Source: Comamonadaceae bacterium
GTDB lineage: Bacteria > Pseudomonadota > Gammaproteobacteria > Burkholderiales > Burkholderiaceae_C
Length of the DNA stretch: 49,275 nucleotides
Reading direction: 5' to 3'
Assembly (NCBI GenBank): GCA_030528485.1
Contig: JAUMYU010000009.1
Location: 1-49,275, forward strand
Under the pieces are notes generated by a model that was not told where the DNA came from, made no database searches, and worked only from the letters and a program-made list of their open reading frames with translations. Position 1 is the stretch's first letter. Each line of letters starts with the position of its first letter. Positions 24,098 through 32,260 of this stretch are shown one piece after another. The translations under genes and the position numbers were made by a program.

Positions 24098-26350
24098 TCA
24101 GAAGCTGGCGACCAGCGACAGGCTGAATTTGCGCCCCGGCTGGCTGTAGGCATCCAGCGTGGGCAGCTTGGCGCTCAGGCCTTGCACATCGCTCCAGCGC
24201 CAGTATTTGCGGTTGGTGAGGTTGTGCACGGTGGCGTTGAGGCGCACGTCGCCGCTGGCGTGGCGCAACAGGCGCCATTGGCCGCCCAGGTCAAAGACGG
24301 TGGAGGTAGCGGGGCGGAAGTACTCCACCGCGCCGGCGCGGGGATCGGAGGCGCCGGCCACGTCCTTGGCTTTCTTGCCTTGGCGATGCGCCATGTCCAG
24401 TCGCAGCGACCAATCCGCCGTGGCATAGCGCAGGCCCAGGTTCAGGCGCGGGGGCTGCACGCTGTTGATGGGCTTGCCGGTGCTCTTGTCGCGCCCGCGC
24501 GCCATGCTGAACGCGGCAGGCATCGACAGGCTGCCGCCGGCCATGTCGCCGAGGCGGTATTCGCCCGCGATCTCGAAGCCGCTGATGTTGGCGCGGCCGA
24601 TGTTGACGGCGCGGAAAACCAGCGGATCGCCCGGGCGGCCGGTGCCGCGCACGGTCTGGTTGTCGAGGATGAAGTCGCGGTAGCGGCCGTGGAAGACGGC
24701 CGCTTCCAGACGCCAGTTCTGCCCCTGGCCTTTGAGGCCCAGCTCCACGTGCTGGGCTTTTTCGGGTTTGAGGTCGGGGTTGGCCTCGGTGCGGTAGTGG
24801 CCGATGGGGTTTTCAAAGAAACGGTTGAGCTGGTCGGCGCTGGGGGTGCGAAAGCCGCTGGCCCATTGGCCGTAGAGCGTCCAGTCCTGGCTCAGGTCCA
24901 GCGTGGCGCCCAGGCGCGGCGAGAGGGCCGAGCCGCTTTTGCCGCTGGCCTGGCCGGCAAAGCCGGCGGGATCGACGCTGATGCGGTATTTGTCCCAGCG
25001 CAGGCCGGGGATCAGGCTCCAGCCGTTGCCGATGATTTCGTTTTGCACGAACAGGCCCACGGCGCTTTCCGTGGTGTCGGGAAAGCGTTTGAGCGGGAAG
25101 GTTTCGCCCGCCGGGGGGGTGACGCCGGTTTGCAGGTTATCGGCCTTGGTGCGGGCGTAATCGACGCCGTAGGCGAGTTTGTGCGCCAGATCGCCGCTGC
25201 GCAGGGTTTTCTCGGCCTGGGCGCTGACTTGCCAGAGGTTTTCATGGTCGAGCACGTTGCGCACCTGGCCGGGGCGGTTTTTGCGGGTGTTTTCAAAGTG
25301 CTCCAGCGAGCGCAGGCGCTGGTGCGCCACGGTGGTGCGCAGGGTGTCGGCGACCGGGGCATCCAGCTCAAAGCGGCCTTGCCAGCTCAGGCGCTTGCGG
25401 CGGTTGTCGGTGTCGCCTCTGGCGGTGAGCGTGGTCACGCCGCGCGAGACGGAGCCGTATTGCGAGAGCAGCTCCAGCTCGTCGCGCTTGCTGACGTATT
25501 CGGCGCTGAAGCTGTGGCTTTGGCGCGCGCTGGGCGACCAGACGAGCTTGCCCAGCAAGGCGGCGTCGCGGGCGTCCTCCGGGTTGGGTTTGGTGCGCAG
25601 CTCGCTGGCGCTGTCGTTGTCGCCGCGCGTATCCAGGGCGTGGCCCTTGAGGGCGCTGGCCGAGAGCAGCCATTGCACGGATTCGCTGGCCTGCCCGGCC
25701 ACGGTAGCGCCGGCGCGCATGGAGCGGCTTTGGCCTTCATACGCCAGGCCCGCCTGGCCGCCGAGGGTTTTGCCGTCCTTGAGGTAGCTGCCGGGCTGGC
25801 GCGTGAAGAACTGCACCACGCCGCCAATGCCGTCGGAGCCGTAGAGCGAGGAGGAGGGGCCTTTGATGATTTCCACCCGCTCCAGCAGGCCGAAATCGAC
25901 GTTGTCGCGGCTGGAGGCGCCAAAGCTGTAATTGCGCGGCATGCGCACGCCATCGACCAGCATCAGCACGCGGTTGCCGTCCAGCCCGCGGATGTTGAAG
26001 CCCGCGTTGCCGCTGCGGCCATCGCGGCTGTTGATGGTCATGCGGTTGGAGCGGCGCTCCACCGTCACGCCGGGCAGGGTTTCGGCCAGCTCGCGGATGT
26101 CGTCGATTTGCGCTTCTTCGAGCTGCTGCGCTTCCACCACCTGGGCGCTGGCGGGCACTTCGCGCAGGGCGCGCTCGCTGCGGCTGCCGGTGACGAGCAC
26201 GGCGGGCAATTCGTTGGCGGCCGAGGCTGCGTCCGTTGCCGGGGCGTTCTGGGCGTGCGCAGCGGCGGCGCCCAGGCTCAATGCGCACAGGCAGGCCAGG
26301 GCAATGGGGTGGGGCCACTGGCGAGGTTCGGATTGGTGTGTGTGTTGCAT
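24098..26350 (-). CDS. TonB-dependent heme/hemoglobin-type receptor
   Basis: 750 residues from the ATG at 26350, which starts a signal peptide (HPIALACLCALSLGAAAAHA); an in-frame ATG at 26413 would add 21 residues. The plug domain shows LPAVLVTGSRSERALREVPA, FNIRGLDGNRVLMLVDGVRM and VEIIKGPSSSLYGSDGIGGV. The barrel holds FRTPSADQL and NPDLKPE, equivalents of the FRAP and NPNL boxes of heme/hemoglobin receptors. The C-terminus ends in Phe (SLVASF). It imports heme or heme from hemoproteins. No heme ABC importer or oxygenase is adjacent. The upstream AT-rich stretch near 26370-26400 only weakly resembles a Fur box. Confidence 0.9.
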   Translation of the reverse strand: MQHTHQSEPRQWPHPIALACLCALSLGAAAAHAQNAPATDAASAANELPAVLVTGSRSERALREVPASAQVVEAQQLEEAQIDDIRELAETLPGVTVERRSNRMTINSRDGRSGNAGFNIRGLDGNRVLMLVDGVRMPRNYSFGASSRDNVDFGLLERVEIIKGPSSSLYGSDGIGGVVQFFTRQPGSYLKDGKTLGGQAGLAYEGQSRSMRAGATVAGQASESVQWLLSASALKGHALDTRGDNDSASELRTKPNPEDARDAALLGKLVWSPSARQSHSFSAEYVSKRDELELLSQYGSVSRGVTTLTARGDTDNRRKRLSWQGRFELDAPVADTLRTTVAHQRLRSLEHFENTRKNRPGQVRNVLDHENLWQVSAQAEKTLRSGDLAHKLAYGVDYARTKADNLQTGVTPPAGETFPLKRFPDTTESAVGLFVQNEIIGNGWSLIPGLRWDKYRISVDPAGFAGQASGKSGSALSPRLGATLDLSQDWTLYGQWASGFRTPSADQLNRFFENPIGHYRTEANPDLKPEKAQHVELGLKGQGQNWRLEAAVFHGRYRDFILDNQTVRGTGRPGDPLVFRAVNIGRANISGFEIAGEYRLGDMAGGSLSMPAAFSMARGRDKSTGKPINSVQPPRLNLGLRYATADWSLRLDMAHRQGKKAKDVAGASDPRAGAVEYFRPATSTVFDLGGQWRLLRHASGDVRLNATVHNLTNRKYWRWSDVQGLSAKLPTLDAYSQPGRKFSLSLVASF

Positions 26351-26586
26351 GGGGTGAAGAAGATGTTTCGAAAAATGAAAATGGTTTGCAATTTTATGAC
26401 GGTTTGGTTTCATTGCGTAATCCTGCGCCTATGCGACAGGCGGGGGATGCCTGGGCGCATGCCTGCTTGTCGCCCAGCCGCTACATGCACAGAAGTGGGG
26501 TTGGTCGGTTTGGGGCGCTTTGGCTTGGTGCGTATGCTGCGCGTGCACAATGGCGCGCTGATTTTTCTGGCTGGCGAGAGGCACTG

Positions 26587-27720
26587 TTGAACCACACACC
26601 ACAATTGGAAAGCCGCGCAGGCGAGGGCGGCCCGCAAATCGTGCTCCAGGGCGCCTGGGATGCGGCGACATTGAGCGACCGCCGCGTTTGGAGCGGCCTG
26701 CAAAAACAATTGGAGCGCGTGCGAGCCGGGGCGTCAGGCGGCGCGCAGGCCAGTTGGGATTTGCGCCAGGCGCAGGGTTTCGATCACGTCGCGGCGCAGA
26801 CGCTGTGGCACTACTGGGGAGGCCGCATGCCCGCCCGGGTGCAGGCCAATGACAGCCAGCGGGCGATTCTGGCGCGCGTGCAGCAGCTCAGCGGCGCGCC
26901 CTTGCCCAACCCCCGGGGCGGCTGGCTGCGCAATATCGAATGGCTGGGCCAGGCTTATCTCAACGGTTTCAAACACGCGGCGGCGGTGTTGCGTTTGGTG
27001 GGCCAGTTATTCCTGGATGTGCTGCGCGCCTTGCGCAACCCGGCGCGTGCGCCCTGGCACGATTTTTCCGCCCATGTGTTCCGCATGGGCGCGCAGGCGC
27101 TGCCCATCACGGCCCTGGTGGGCTTTTTGATCGGGGTGGTGATTGCGTATTTGCTGGCGCTGCAATTGCGCCAGTTCGGCGCGGATGCTTTCATCGTCAA
27201 CATCCTGGGCATTTCCCTCACGCGCGAGCTGGGGCCGCTGCTGGCGGCGATTTTGGTGGCAGGGCGCTCCGGTTCGGCCATTACGGCGCAGATTGGCGTG
27301 ATGCGCGTCAATGAGGAGCTGGACGCCATGCGCGTGATGGGCATCTCCCAGGGCTTTCGGCTGGTGTTGCCGCGTGCAATGGCGCTGGCGCTGGCCATGC
27401 CGCTGGTGAGTTTGTGGACGACGATGGCCGCCTTGCTCGGCGGCATTGGCGCGTCGAACTTCGCGCTGGATGTCTCGCCCGCCTACTTTTTGCAAACCTT
27501 GCCCCGGGCCGTCGATATTGCCAACCTGTGGCTGGGCATGGGCAAATCGGTGGCCTTCGGCCTGGCCATTGCCTTGATCGGCTGCTACTGGGGTCTGTGG
27601 GTCAAGCCCAATACCGAGAGCCTGGGCAGCGGCACGACGGCATCGGTGGTGACTTCGATCACGGCAGTCATCGTCATCGATGCGGTGTTTGCCATCATTT
27701 TCAGAAACGTGGGGTTTTGA
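26587..27720 (+). CDS. mlaE: MlaE-family lipid ABC transporter permease with N-terminal STAS-like domain
   Basis: 377 residues from a TTG at 26587 preceded by GAGAGG; an ATG start is not available without a long non-homologous extension. Residues 15-85 (QIVLQGAWDAATLSDRRVW onward) resemble a STAS domain, often fused to this branch of MlaE. The permease shows GFLIGVVIAYLLALQLRQFG, TRELGPLLAAILVAGRSGSA and the coupling helix EELDAMRVMGIS. It is the membrane core of an MCE-type phospholipid transporter. Its stop shares a base with the mlaF start (TGATG). Confidence 0.9.
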   Translation: MNHTPQLESRAGEGGPQIVLQGAWDAATLSDRRVWSGLQKQLERVRAGASGGAQASWDLRQAQGFDHVAAQTLWHYWGGRMPARVQANDSQRAILARVQQLSGAPLPNPRGGWLRNIEWLGQAYLNGFKHAAAVLRLVGQLFLDVLRALRNPARAPWHDFSAHVFRMGAQALPITALVGFLIGVVIAYLLALQLRQFGADAFIVNILGISLTRELGPLLAAILVAGRSGSAITAQIGVMRVNEELDAMRVMGISQGFRLVLPRAMALALAMPLVSLWTTMAALLGGIGASNFALDVSPAYFLQTLPRAVDIANLWLGMGKSVAFGLAIALIGCYWGLWVKPNTESLGSGTTASVVTSITAVIVIDAVFAIIFRNVGF

Positions 27721-28556
27721 TGGAACGCCAAACCCAAACCCAAGCGCAGCCCATGCAGCCAGATCACGCGCAGGGCGTTCGCGAGGGCGATGTCATCGTG
27801 CGCATCGACAAGCTCTGGACGACGTTCGGCCAGGGCGAGTCCGCGTTTTCCGTGCACCAGGATCTGGATTTGCAGGTGCGCCGCGGCGAAATCCTCACCA
27901 TCGTAGGCGGCTCGGGCACGGGCAAAACCGTGCTGCTGCGCCACATCCTGGGGCTGACGCGCCCCAGCCAGGGCACGGTCAAGATCAACGGCGTGGATGC
28001 GGCCGATCTGCCCGGGCCGGGCGCATCGGCGCGCATGGGCATGCTGTTTCAGCACGGGGCCTTGTTTTCGGCCTTTTCGGTGCTGGAGAACATCGCCTTT
28101 CCCCTGCGCGAGCAAGACAGCCTGCCCGAAGCCGTGGTGCAGCAGGCGGCGATGGTCAAGCTGCAAATGGTGGGCCTCAAGCCCGAGCACGCGCAGCGCA
28201 TGCCCTCGGACCTCTCAGGCGGCATGATCAAGCGCGTGGCGCTGGCGCGTGCGCTCATCATGGATCCGCCCTTGCTGCTGCTGGACGAGCCAACCGCCGG
28301 GCTGGATCCGCGCGGCTCCGACGAGTTTTGCGAATTGTTGCGCGAGCTGCACGCCCAATTGGGGCTGACGGTCATCATGGTCACGCACGATCTGGATACG
28401 CTCTACGCCCTGAGCACGCGCGTGGCCGTGCTGGCAGAGAAAAAAGTCATCATCGCCGCGCCGCCGCGCGAAGTGGCGCGCTTTGAGCACCCGTTCATCG
28501 AACAATTCTTCCAGGGCGAGCGCGGCCGGCGCGCCCTGGCGCCCACGCCGCTGTAA
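27720..28556 (+). CDS. mlaF: MlaF-family lipid ABC transporter ATPase
   Basis: 278 residues, start overlapping the mlaE stop by one base. Walker A is VGGSGTGKTVLL, the MlaF form with Thr-Gly-Lys-Thr; the signature is LSGGMIKRVALAR and Walker B LLLLDEPTAGLDP. LFQHGALFSAFSVLENIAFP is the family Q-loop. It energises phospholipid movement between the two membranes with MlaE and the MCE protein encoded 63 nt downstream. Confidence 0.94.
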   Translation: MERQTQTQAQPMQPDHAQGVREGDVIVRIDKLWTTFGQGESAFSVHQDLDLQVRRGEILTIVGGSGTGKTVLLRHILGLTRPSQGTVKINGVDAADLPGPGASARMGMLFQHGALFSAFSVLENIAFPLREQDSLPEAVVQQAAMVKLQMVGLKPEHAQRMPSDLSGGMIKRVALARALIMDPPLLLLDEPTAGLDPRGSDEFCELLRELHAQLGLTVIMVTHDLDTLYALSTRVAVLAEKKVIIAAPPREVARFEHPFIEQFFQGERGRRALAPTPL

Positions 28557-28619
28557 GCCGGTTTTCCCCATTTCCGGCAGCCGACCCGGCAGCCACTTTT
28601 TCTTACCGAGACCTTGCAC

Positions 28620-29597
28620 ATGGAAAACAAATCACATGCGATGGCCGCCGGCATTTTCGTGCTGGCGCTGCTGGCCGCCCTGGCGGGGCTGGCCATCTGG
28701 CTCACGCGCGATCAAGGCAGCTACCACACCTATGAAATGTCCACCGCCCAAGCCGTCACCGGCTTGCAGCCCCAGGCAGCCGTGCGTTACAAGGGCGTGA
28801 ACGTGGGCAAGGTGACCCACATCGGCTTTGACCGCCAGGCCGCGGGCAACGTGCTCATCCGCATCACGGTGGACGACGGCACGCCCATCCGCGCCACCAC
28901 CTACGCCTCGCTGGGCTACCAGGGCGTGACGGGCCTGGCCTATATCGATTTGGACGAAGCGGGCGTGTCGCTGGCCGATCTGGGCACCTCCCCAGGCGGC
29001 TACAAACGTCTGCACATGCGCCAATCCAGCCTCAGCCAACTGGCCGCCATGGGGCCGGAAGTCATCGCCGACGTGCGCGAAACCATGGCGCGCATCAACC
29101 AATTGCTCAGCGACGAGAACCAGCAAACCCTGATCGGCACGGTGGAGCGTTTTGGCGCCGTGGCGCAAAACCTGACGACGCTGACGCAAAGCGTCGCCGC
29201 GCTGACGCAAAAAGTCGATCAAAGCTGGGGCCGGGATATCGCCCCCGCCATCACCCAACTGGGCGGCGACATGGGCCGCGGCATGAAGACGCTGGAGCAA
29301 ACCGCCAAAAGCATCGACGCCATGAGCCGTGAAATCGGCAAGGTCGCCCACTTGCTGGGCCAGCAAGGCGGCACGGTGGAGCAGCTCGGCCAAACCGCCC
29401 AGGCCTTTGCAGGCGCGGCCGAAACCATCAGCGCCGCCACCCTGCCCAGGCTGCAACGCACGCTGGACGAGGTGGGCGCAGCGGTGAAAGAAGTGGGCCA
29501 ATTCGTGCGCAGCCTCAACAGCAACCCGCAATCGCTGCTCTACGGCCCCAACACCAGCCGCCCAGGCCCTGGCGAAAAAGGCTTTGCCAAGCCCTGA
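28620..29597 (+). CDS. mlaD: MCE-domain (MlaD/PqiB-like) periplasmic lipid-binding protein
   Basis: 325 residues from the ATG at 28620. One N-terminal anchor helix (AAGIFVLALLAALAGLAIWL) precedes a single MCE domain (about 40-115) with AAVRYKGVNVGKVTHIGF and the YQGVTGLAYIDL loop. Residues 140-300 are a long helical region (repeated LTQSVAALTQKV-type heptads), longer than E. coli MlaD (183 aa). This suggests a tunnel-forming or envelope-spanning form like PqiB. It ends NPQSLLYGP...PGPGEKGF. Repeat copy 8 separates it from the lipoprotein gene. Confidence 0.9.
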   Translation: MENKSHAMAAGIFVLALLAALAGLAIWLTRDQGSYHTYEMSTAQAVTGLQPQAAVRYKGVNVGKVTHIGFDRQAAGNVLIRITVDDGTPIRATTYASLGYQGVTGLAYIDLDEAGVSLADLGTSPGGYKRLHMRQSSLSQLAAMGPEVIADVRETMARINQLLSDENQQTLIGTVERFGAVAQNLTTLTQSVAALTQKVDQSWGRDIAPAITQLGGDMGRGMKTLEQTAKSIDAMSREIGKVAHLLGQQGGTVEQLGQTAQAFAGAAETISAATLPRLQRTLDEVGAAVKEVGQFVRSLNSNPQSLLYGPNTSRPGPGEKGFAKP

Positions 29598-29615
29598 ACA
29601 CTTGTCTCGTTTTTT

Positions 29616-29691
29616 ATTGCAAATCAAAGGAATAAAAATTAACCTGTTTCGGCATGATGGGAATAAAGTGAATTTTCCTTTGATTGATAAA
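29616..29691 (+). repeat. AT-rich palindromic intergenic repeat, copy 8 (inside mla operon)
   Basis: Left arm TGCAAATCAAAGGAATAAAA, right arm AATTTTCCTTTGATTGATAA, core TTTCGGCATGATGGGAATAA. This copy is closest to the family consensus. It lies between mlaD and the auxiliary lipoprotein gene. Confidence 0.75.
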
Positions 29692-29717
29692 CCCTGTTTG
29701 CTGTCGGAAGCCACACC

Positions 29718-30374
29718 ATGATGCATCGCCTCTCCTCCCTGTTGGTTGCGGCCAGCGCCGCTCTTGCCCTGGCTGGCTGCGCCACGCTGCCCGAGCCGCC
29801 ATCGCCCACCGTGTTGTACGACTTTGGCGCCGCAGCCCCGGCGCAGCCTGCCGCGCAACCGGCCAGCCAGGCGCCAAACCAGCCGCCCAGCCTGCTACTG
29901 GCCAGCGTCAGCGCCAGCGGCTTGCCCACCGACAGCCAGGTCATGCTCTACCGCCTGGCCTACGCCGACGATTTGCAACTGCGCGGCTACCAAAACGCCC
30001 GCTGGAGCCAGCCCGTGCAGCGCCTGTTCGAGCAGCAACTGCGCCAGCAACTGGAGCGCACGCGGGTGGTGCTCGATGCCGATTTCAGCCCGGCGCGCCT
30101 GCGCGAGGACGGCATCGCCCCGCCAGTGCTGCGCGCCGATGTGGAGCGTTTCGAGCAAGTCTTCCCCAGTGACAGCGCCAGCGGGGCCATCGTGCGCGTG
30201 CGCGCCACCGTCGTGCGCAGCAGCGCCCGGGGCGATCAGGTGCTGGGCCAGCGCGTTTTTGAGCGCAGCGCCAACGCCGCCAGCGCCGACGCCAGCGGCG
30301 GCGCCCAAGCCATGGCCCAGGCCGCCCGCCAAGTCGCCGCCGATATCGACGCCTGGCTGGCGCAGATGAAGTAA
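29718..30374 (+). CDS. ABC-type transport auxiliary lipoprotein (PqiC/ABC_trans_aux-like)
   Basis: 218 residues with a lipoprotein signal: LLVAASAALALAGC, Cys near residue 21. The mature part starts with a Pro/Ala/Gln-rich linker (about 30-60), then the auxiliary-component fold: LLLASVSASGLPTDSQVMLYRLAYADDL-type strand, RWSQPVQRLFEQQLRQQLER and VLRADVERFEQVF. PqiC-like lipoproteins partner MCE transporters at the outer membrane. Position after mlaEFD supports this role. ATG 29718 or 29721 are both possible starts. Confidence 0.85.
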   Translation: MMHRLSSLLVAASAALALAGCATLPEPPSPTVLYDFGAAAPAQPAAQPASQAPNQPPSLLLASVSASGLPTDSQVMLYRLAYADDLQLRGYQNARWSQPVQRLFEQQLRQQLERTRVVLDADFSPARLREDGIAPPVLRADVERFEQVFPSDSASGAIVRVRATVVRSSARGDQVLGQRVFERSANAASADASGGAQAMAQAARQVAADIDAWLAQMK

Positions 30375-30510
30375 ACCGCCCATCGCTCCATCCCTGCGCA
30401 TTTGCGCGAAAGCGGGGCGGGCCTTGCCTGGCGGGCCGTGGCTTTGCGTGCCGCGCCCTGCATCCCGACACCGTCTCCCGTCCCGCCCATTTCCCTTGCA
30501 GTCTTGCCCT

Positions 30511-31242
30511 ATGCGCCCTTTGCCCCACACCCCGCCAGACGTCCCGCACCCGCTGGATCTTTCCCTCTACCTCGTGACCGACGCCGCCTTGTGCGAGCGC
30601 GCCGGGCGCAGTGTTTTGCACACCGTGCAACAAGCCGTGGCGGGCGGGGTGCGCGTGGTGCAAATCCGGGAAAAACACGCCTCGGGCCGCGCTTTTCTGG
30701 CCTTGGTCGAAGCCGTCGCCCGTGCGCTGCCCGCGCATGTCGCCTTGCTGGTCAACGACCGCATCGATGTGTTTCTGGCCGCGCGCGCCGCTGGGGCGCG
30801 GGTGGCGGGCGTGCACATCGGCCAATCGGAAATCCCCGCCGCGCTGGCGCGCCAGATCATCGGCCCCGAGGCCATTGTGGGCTTGAGCGCCAACGCCCCC
30901 GCCACGCTGGACGAGGCCCAGGCGCTGGGGGCGGCGGGCGTGGTCGATTACGTGGGCATTGGCCCACTGCACCCCACCGCTACCAAACCCGATGCCGATA
31001 CGGGCAAAGGCTTGCCCGCGCTGGCCGCCTTGCGTGCGCGCACCACGCTGCCCGCCGTGGCCATTGGCGGGGTGAGGGCGGCCGATGCCCCCGCCCTGCG
31101 CGCCGCCGGTTTCGATGGCGCAGCCGTGGTCAGCGCCATTTGCGCCGCGCCCGATGCCTGCGCGGCGGCGCAAACCCTGCGTGCCGCCTGGGACGCGGCC
31201 ATTTCCCTCCGAACCCCTCATGTGAAAGCGATTGCGCCATGA
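30511..31242 (+). CDS. thiE: Thiamine phosphate synthase
   Basis: 243 residues from the ATG at 30511. It joins HMP-pyrophosphate and thiazole phosphate to give thiamine monophosphate. TIM-barrel family motifs are LYLVTDAALC, VVQIREKHASGRAF, LLVNDRIDVFLAA, GVHIGQSEIP and DYVGIGPLHPTATKPDA; the diphosphate-binding AIGGV is present. The stop overlaps thiD as ATGA. The 136-nt leader contains no recognisable TPP riboswitch. Confidence 0.94.
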   Translation: MRPLPHTPPDVPHPLDLSLYLVTDAALCERAGRSVLHTVQQAVAGGVRVVQIREKHASGRAFLALVEAVARALPAHVALLVNDRIDVFLAARAAGARVAGVHIGQSEIPAALARQIIGPEAIVGLSANAPATLDEAQALGAAGVVDYVGIGPLHPTATKPDADTGKGLPALAALRARTTLPAVAIGGVRAADAPALRAAGFDGAAVVSAICAAPDACAAAQTLRAAWDAAISLRTPHVKAIAP

Positions 31243-32054
31243 TTCCACGCGTTCTCAGCATCGCTGGCACCGACCCCACCGGCGGCGCTGGCATCCATGC
31301 CGATCTCAAAAGCATTGCCGCCAATGGCGGCTATGGCATGGCGGTGGTCACCGCCCTGGTGGCACAGAACACGCAGGGCGTGCGCTCCATCCACGTGCCG
31401 CCCATGCCGTTTCTGCGCGAGCAGCTTGACGCCGTGAGCGACGATGTGGAGATCGACGCCATCAAACTCGGCATGCTGGGCAATACCGACATCATCGCCA
31501 CCGTCTCCGACTGGCTGGCCGCACACCGCCCGCCCGTGCTGGTGCTCGATCCGGTGATGGTGGCATCCAGCGGCCATCGCCTGCTCGATGCCGAAGCCGA
31601 AGCGGCCCTGCGCCAATTGCTGCCCCTGGCCGACCTCATCACCCCCAACATGCCCGAGCTGGCCGTGCTGGCCGATGCCCCCCTGGCCCAAAGCTGGGAC
31701 GAGGCGCTGGCCCAGGCCCGCCAAGTCGCCAGCCAATACCAGGTGCACGTGCTGGCCAAGGGCGGCCACCTGGGCGGCGCGCAAGCCCCCGACGCGCTGC
31801 TGACGCCCGACGGCCAGCAAAGCGACTACCCCGCCGCGCGCGTGCCCACGCGCAATACGCACGGCACGGGCTGCTCCTATTCCGCCGCGCTGGCCACGCT
31901 GCGCCCGCAACTGCCCTCATGGGCCGAGACGGTGGCCCGCGCCAAGGTCTGGCTGACCGACAGCATCGCCCACGCCGATACGCTGAACGTGGGCCAGGGC
32001 CACGGCCCCATCCACCATTTCGCCACGCTGTGGCGCGCCCAGTCCGCTGGTTGA
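31239..32054 (+). CDS. thiD: Hydroxymethylpyrimidine/phosphomethylpyrimidine kinase
   Basis: 271 residues, overlapping thiE by 4 nt. It phosphorylates HMP twice to supply ThiE. Ribokinase-fold motifs: LSIAGTDPTGGAGIHADLKS at the N-terminus, VLDPVMVASSGHRLL, LITPNMPELAVL, and the anion-hole signature NTHGTGCSYSAALA with the catalytic Cys. The gene order thiE-thiD gives a minimal thiamine salvage and assembly pair; thiazole genes are not in the window. A hairpin terminator follows inside repeat copy 9. Confidence 0.95.
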   Translation: MIPRVLSIAGTDPTGGAGIHADLKSIAANGGYGMAVVTALVAQNTQGVRSIHVPPMPFLREQLDAVSDDVEIDAIKLGMLGNTDIIATVSDWLAAHRPPVLVLDPVMVASSGHRLLDAEAEAALRQLLPLADLITPNMPELAVLADAPLAQSWDEALAQARQVASQYQVHVLAKGGHLGGAQAPDALLTPDGQQSDYPAARVPTRNTHGTGCSYSAALATLRPQLPSWAETVARAKVWLTDSIAHADTLNVGQGHGPIHHFATLWRAQSAG

Positions 32055-32067
32055 TTGGCCGCTTTGT

Positions 32068-32143
32068 TTTCCAGATCAAAAAAAACTCCATGGATTGACA
32101 GAACTGCCATGGAGTGGTGATTTTTTTGCTTGATGATTGGTAT
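32068..32143. repeat. AT-rich palindromic intergenic repeat, copy 9 (divergent core)
   Basis: It starts TTTTCCAGATCAAAAAAA, as copies 4 and 10 do, and ends TTTTTTTGCTTGATGATTGG. The usual core is replaced by a strong 9-bp hairpin. Assignment to the family rests on the arms only. Confidence 0.45.
32085..32127 (+). terminator. Rho-independent terminator of thiED
   Basis: Stem ACTCCATGG/CCATGGAGT (9 bp, 13-nt loop) followed by GGTGATTTTTTT, 30 nt past the thiD stop. Confidence 0.75.
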
Positions 32144-32179
32144 TTTCAAGGGCCAGGCCTTGGCCCCGGCGGGTAGGCG

Positions 32180-32211
32180 CTTGCCACGCAAATCCCGCTT
32201 TGCGTGGCAAG
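32180..32211. repeat. Perfect inverted repeat between thiD and the TRAP receptor gene
   Basis: CTTGCCACGCAAA and TTTGCGTGGCAAG form a 13-bp perfect stem with a 6-nt loop. There is no T-run on either strand. It lies 49 nt past the stop of the minus-strand TRAP gene and may be a 3' mRNA stabilising hairpin. Confidence 0.5.
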
Positions 32212-32260
32212 GCCACCTGCCCAATGAGCAGCGATTCGGGCGCGGCCTGTGCAACGCTGT

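Noticed and set aside
30375..30510. Possible TPP riboswitch upstream of thiE
   Set aside because: The leader lacks the conserved CTGAGA and ACCTGA blocks and the required helices.
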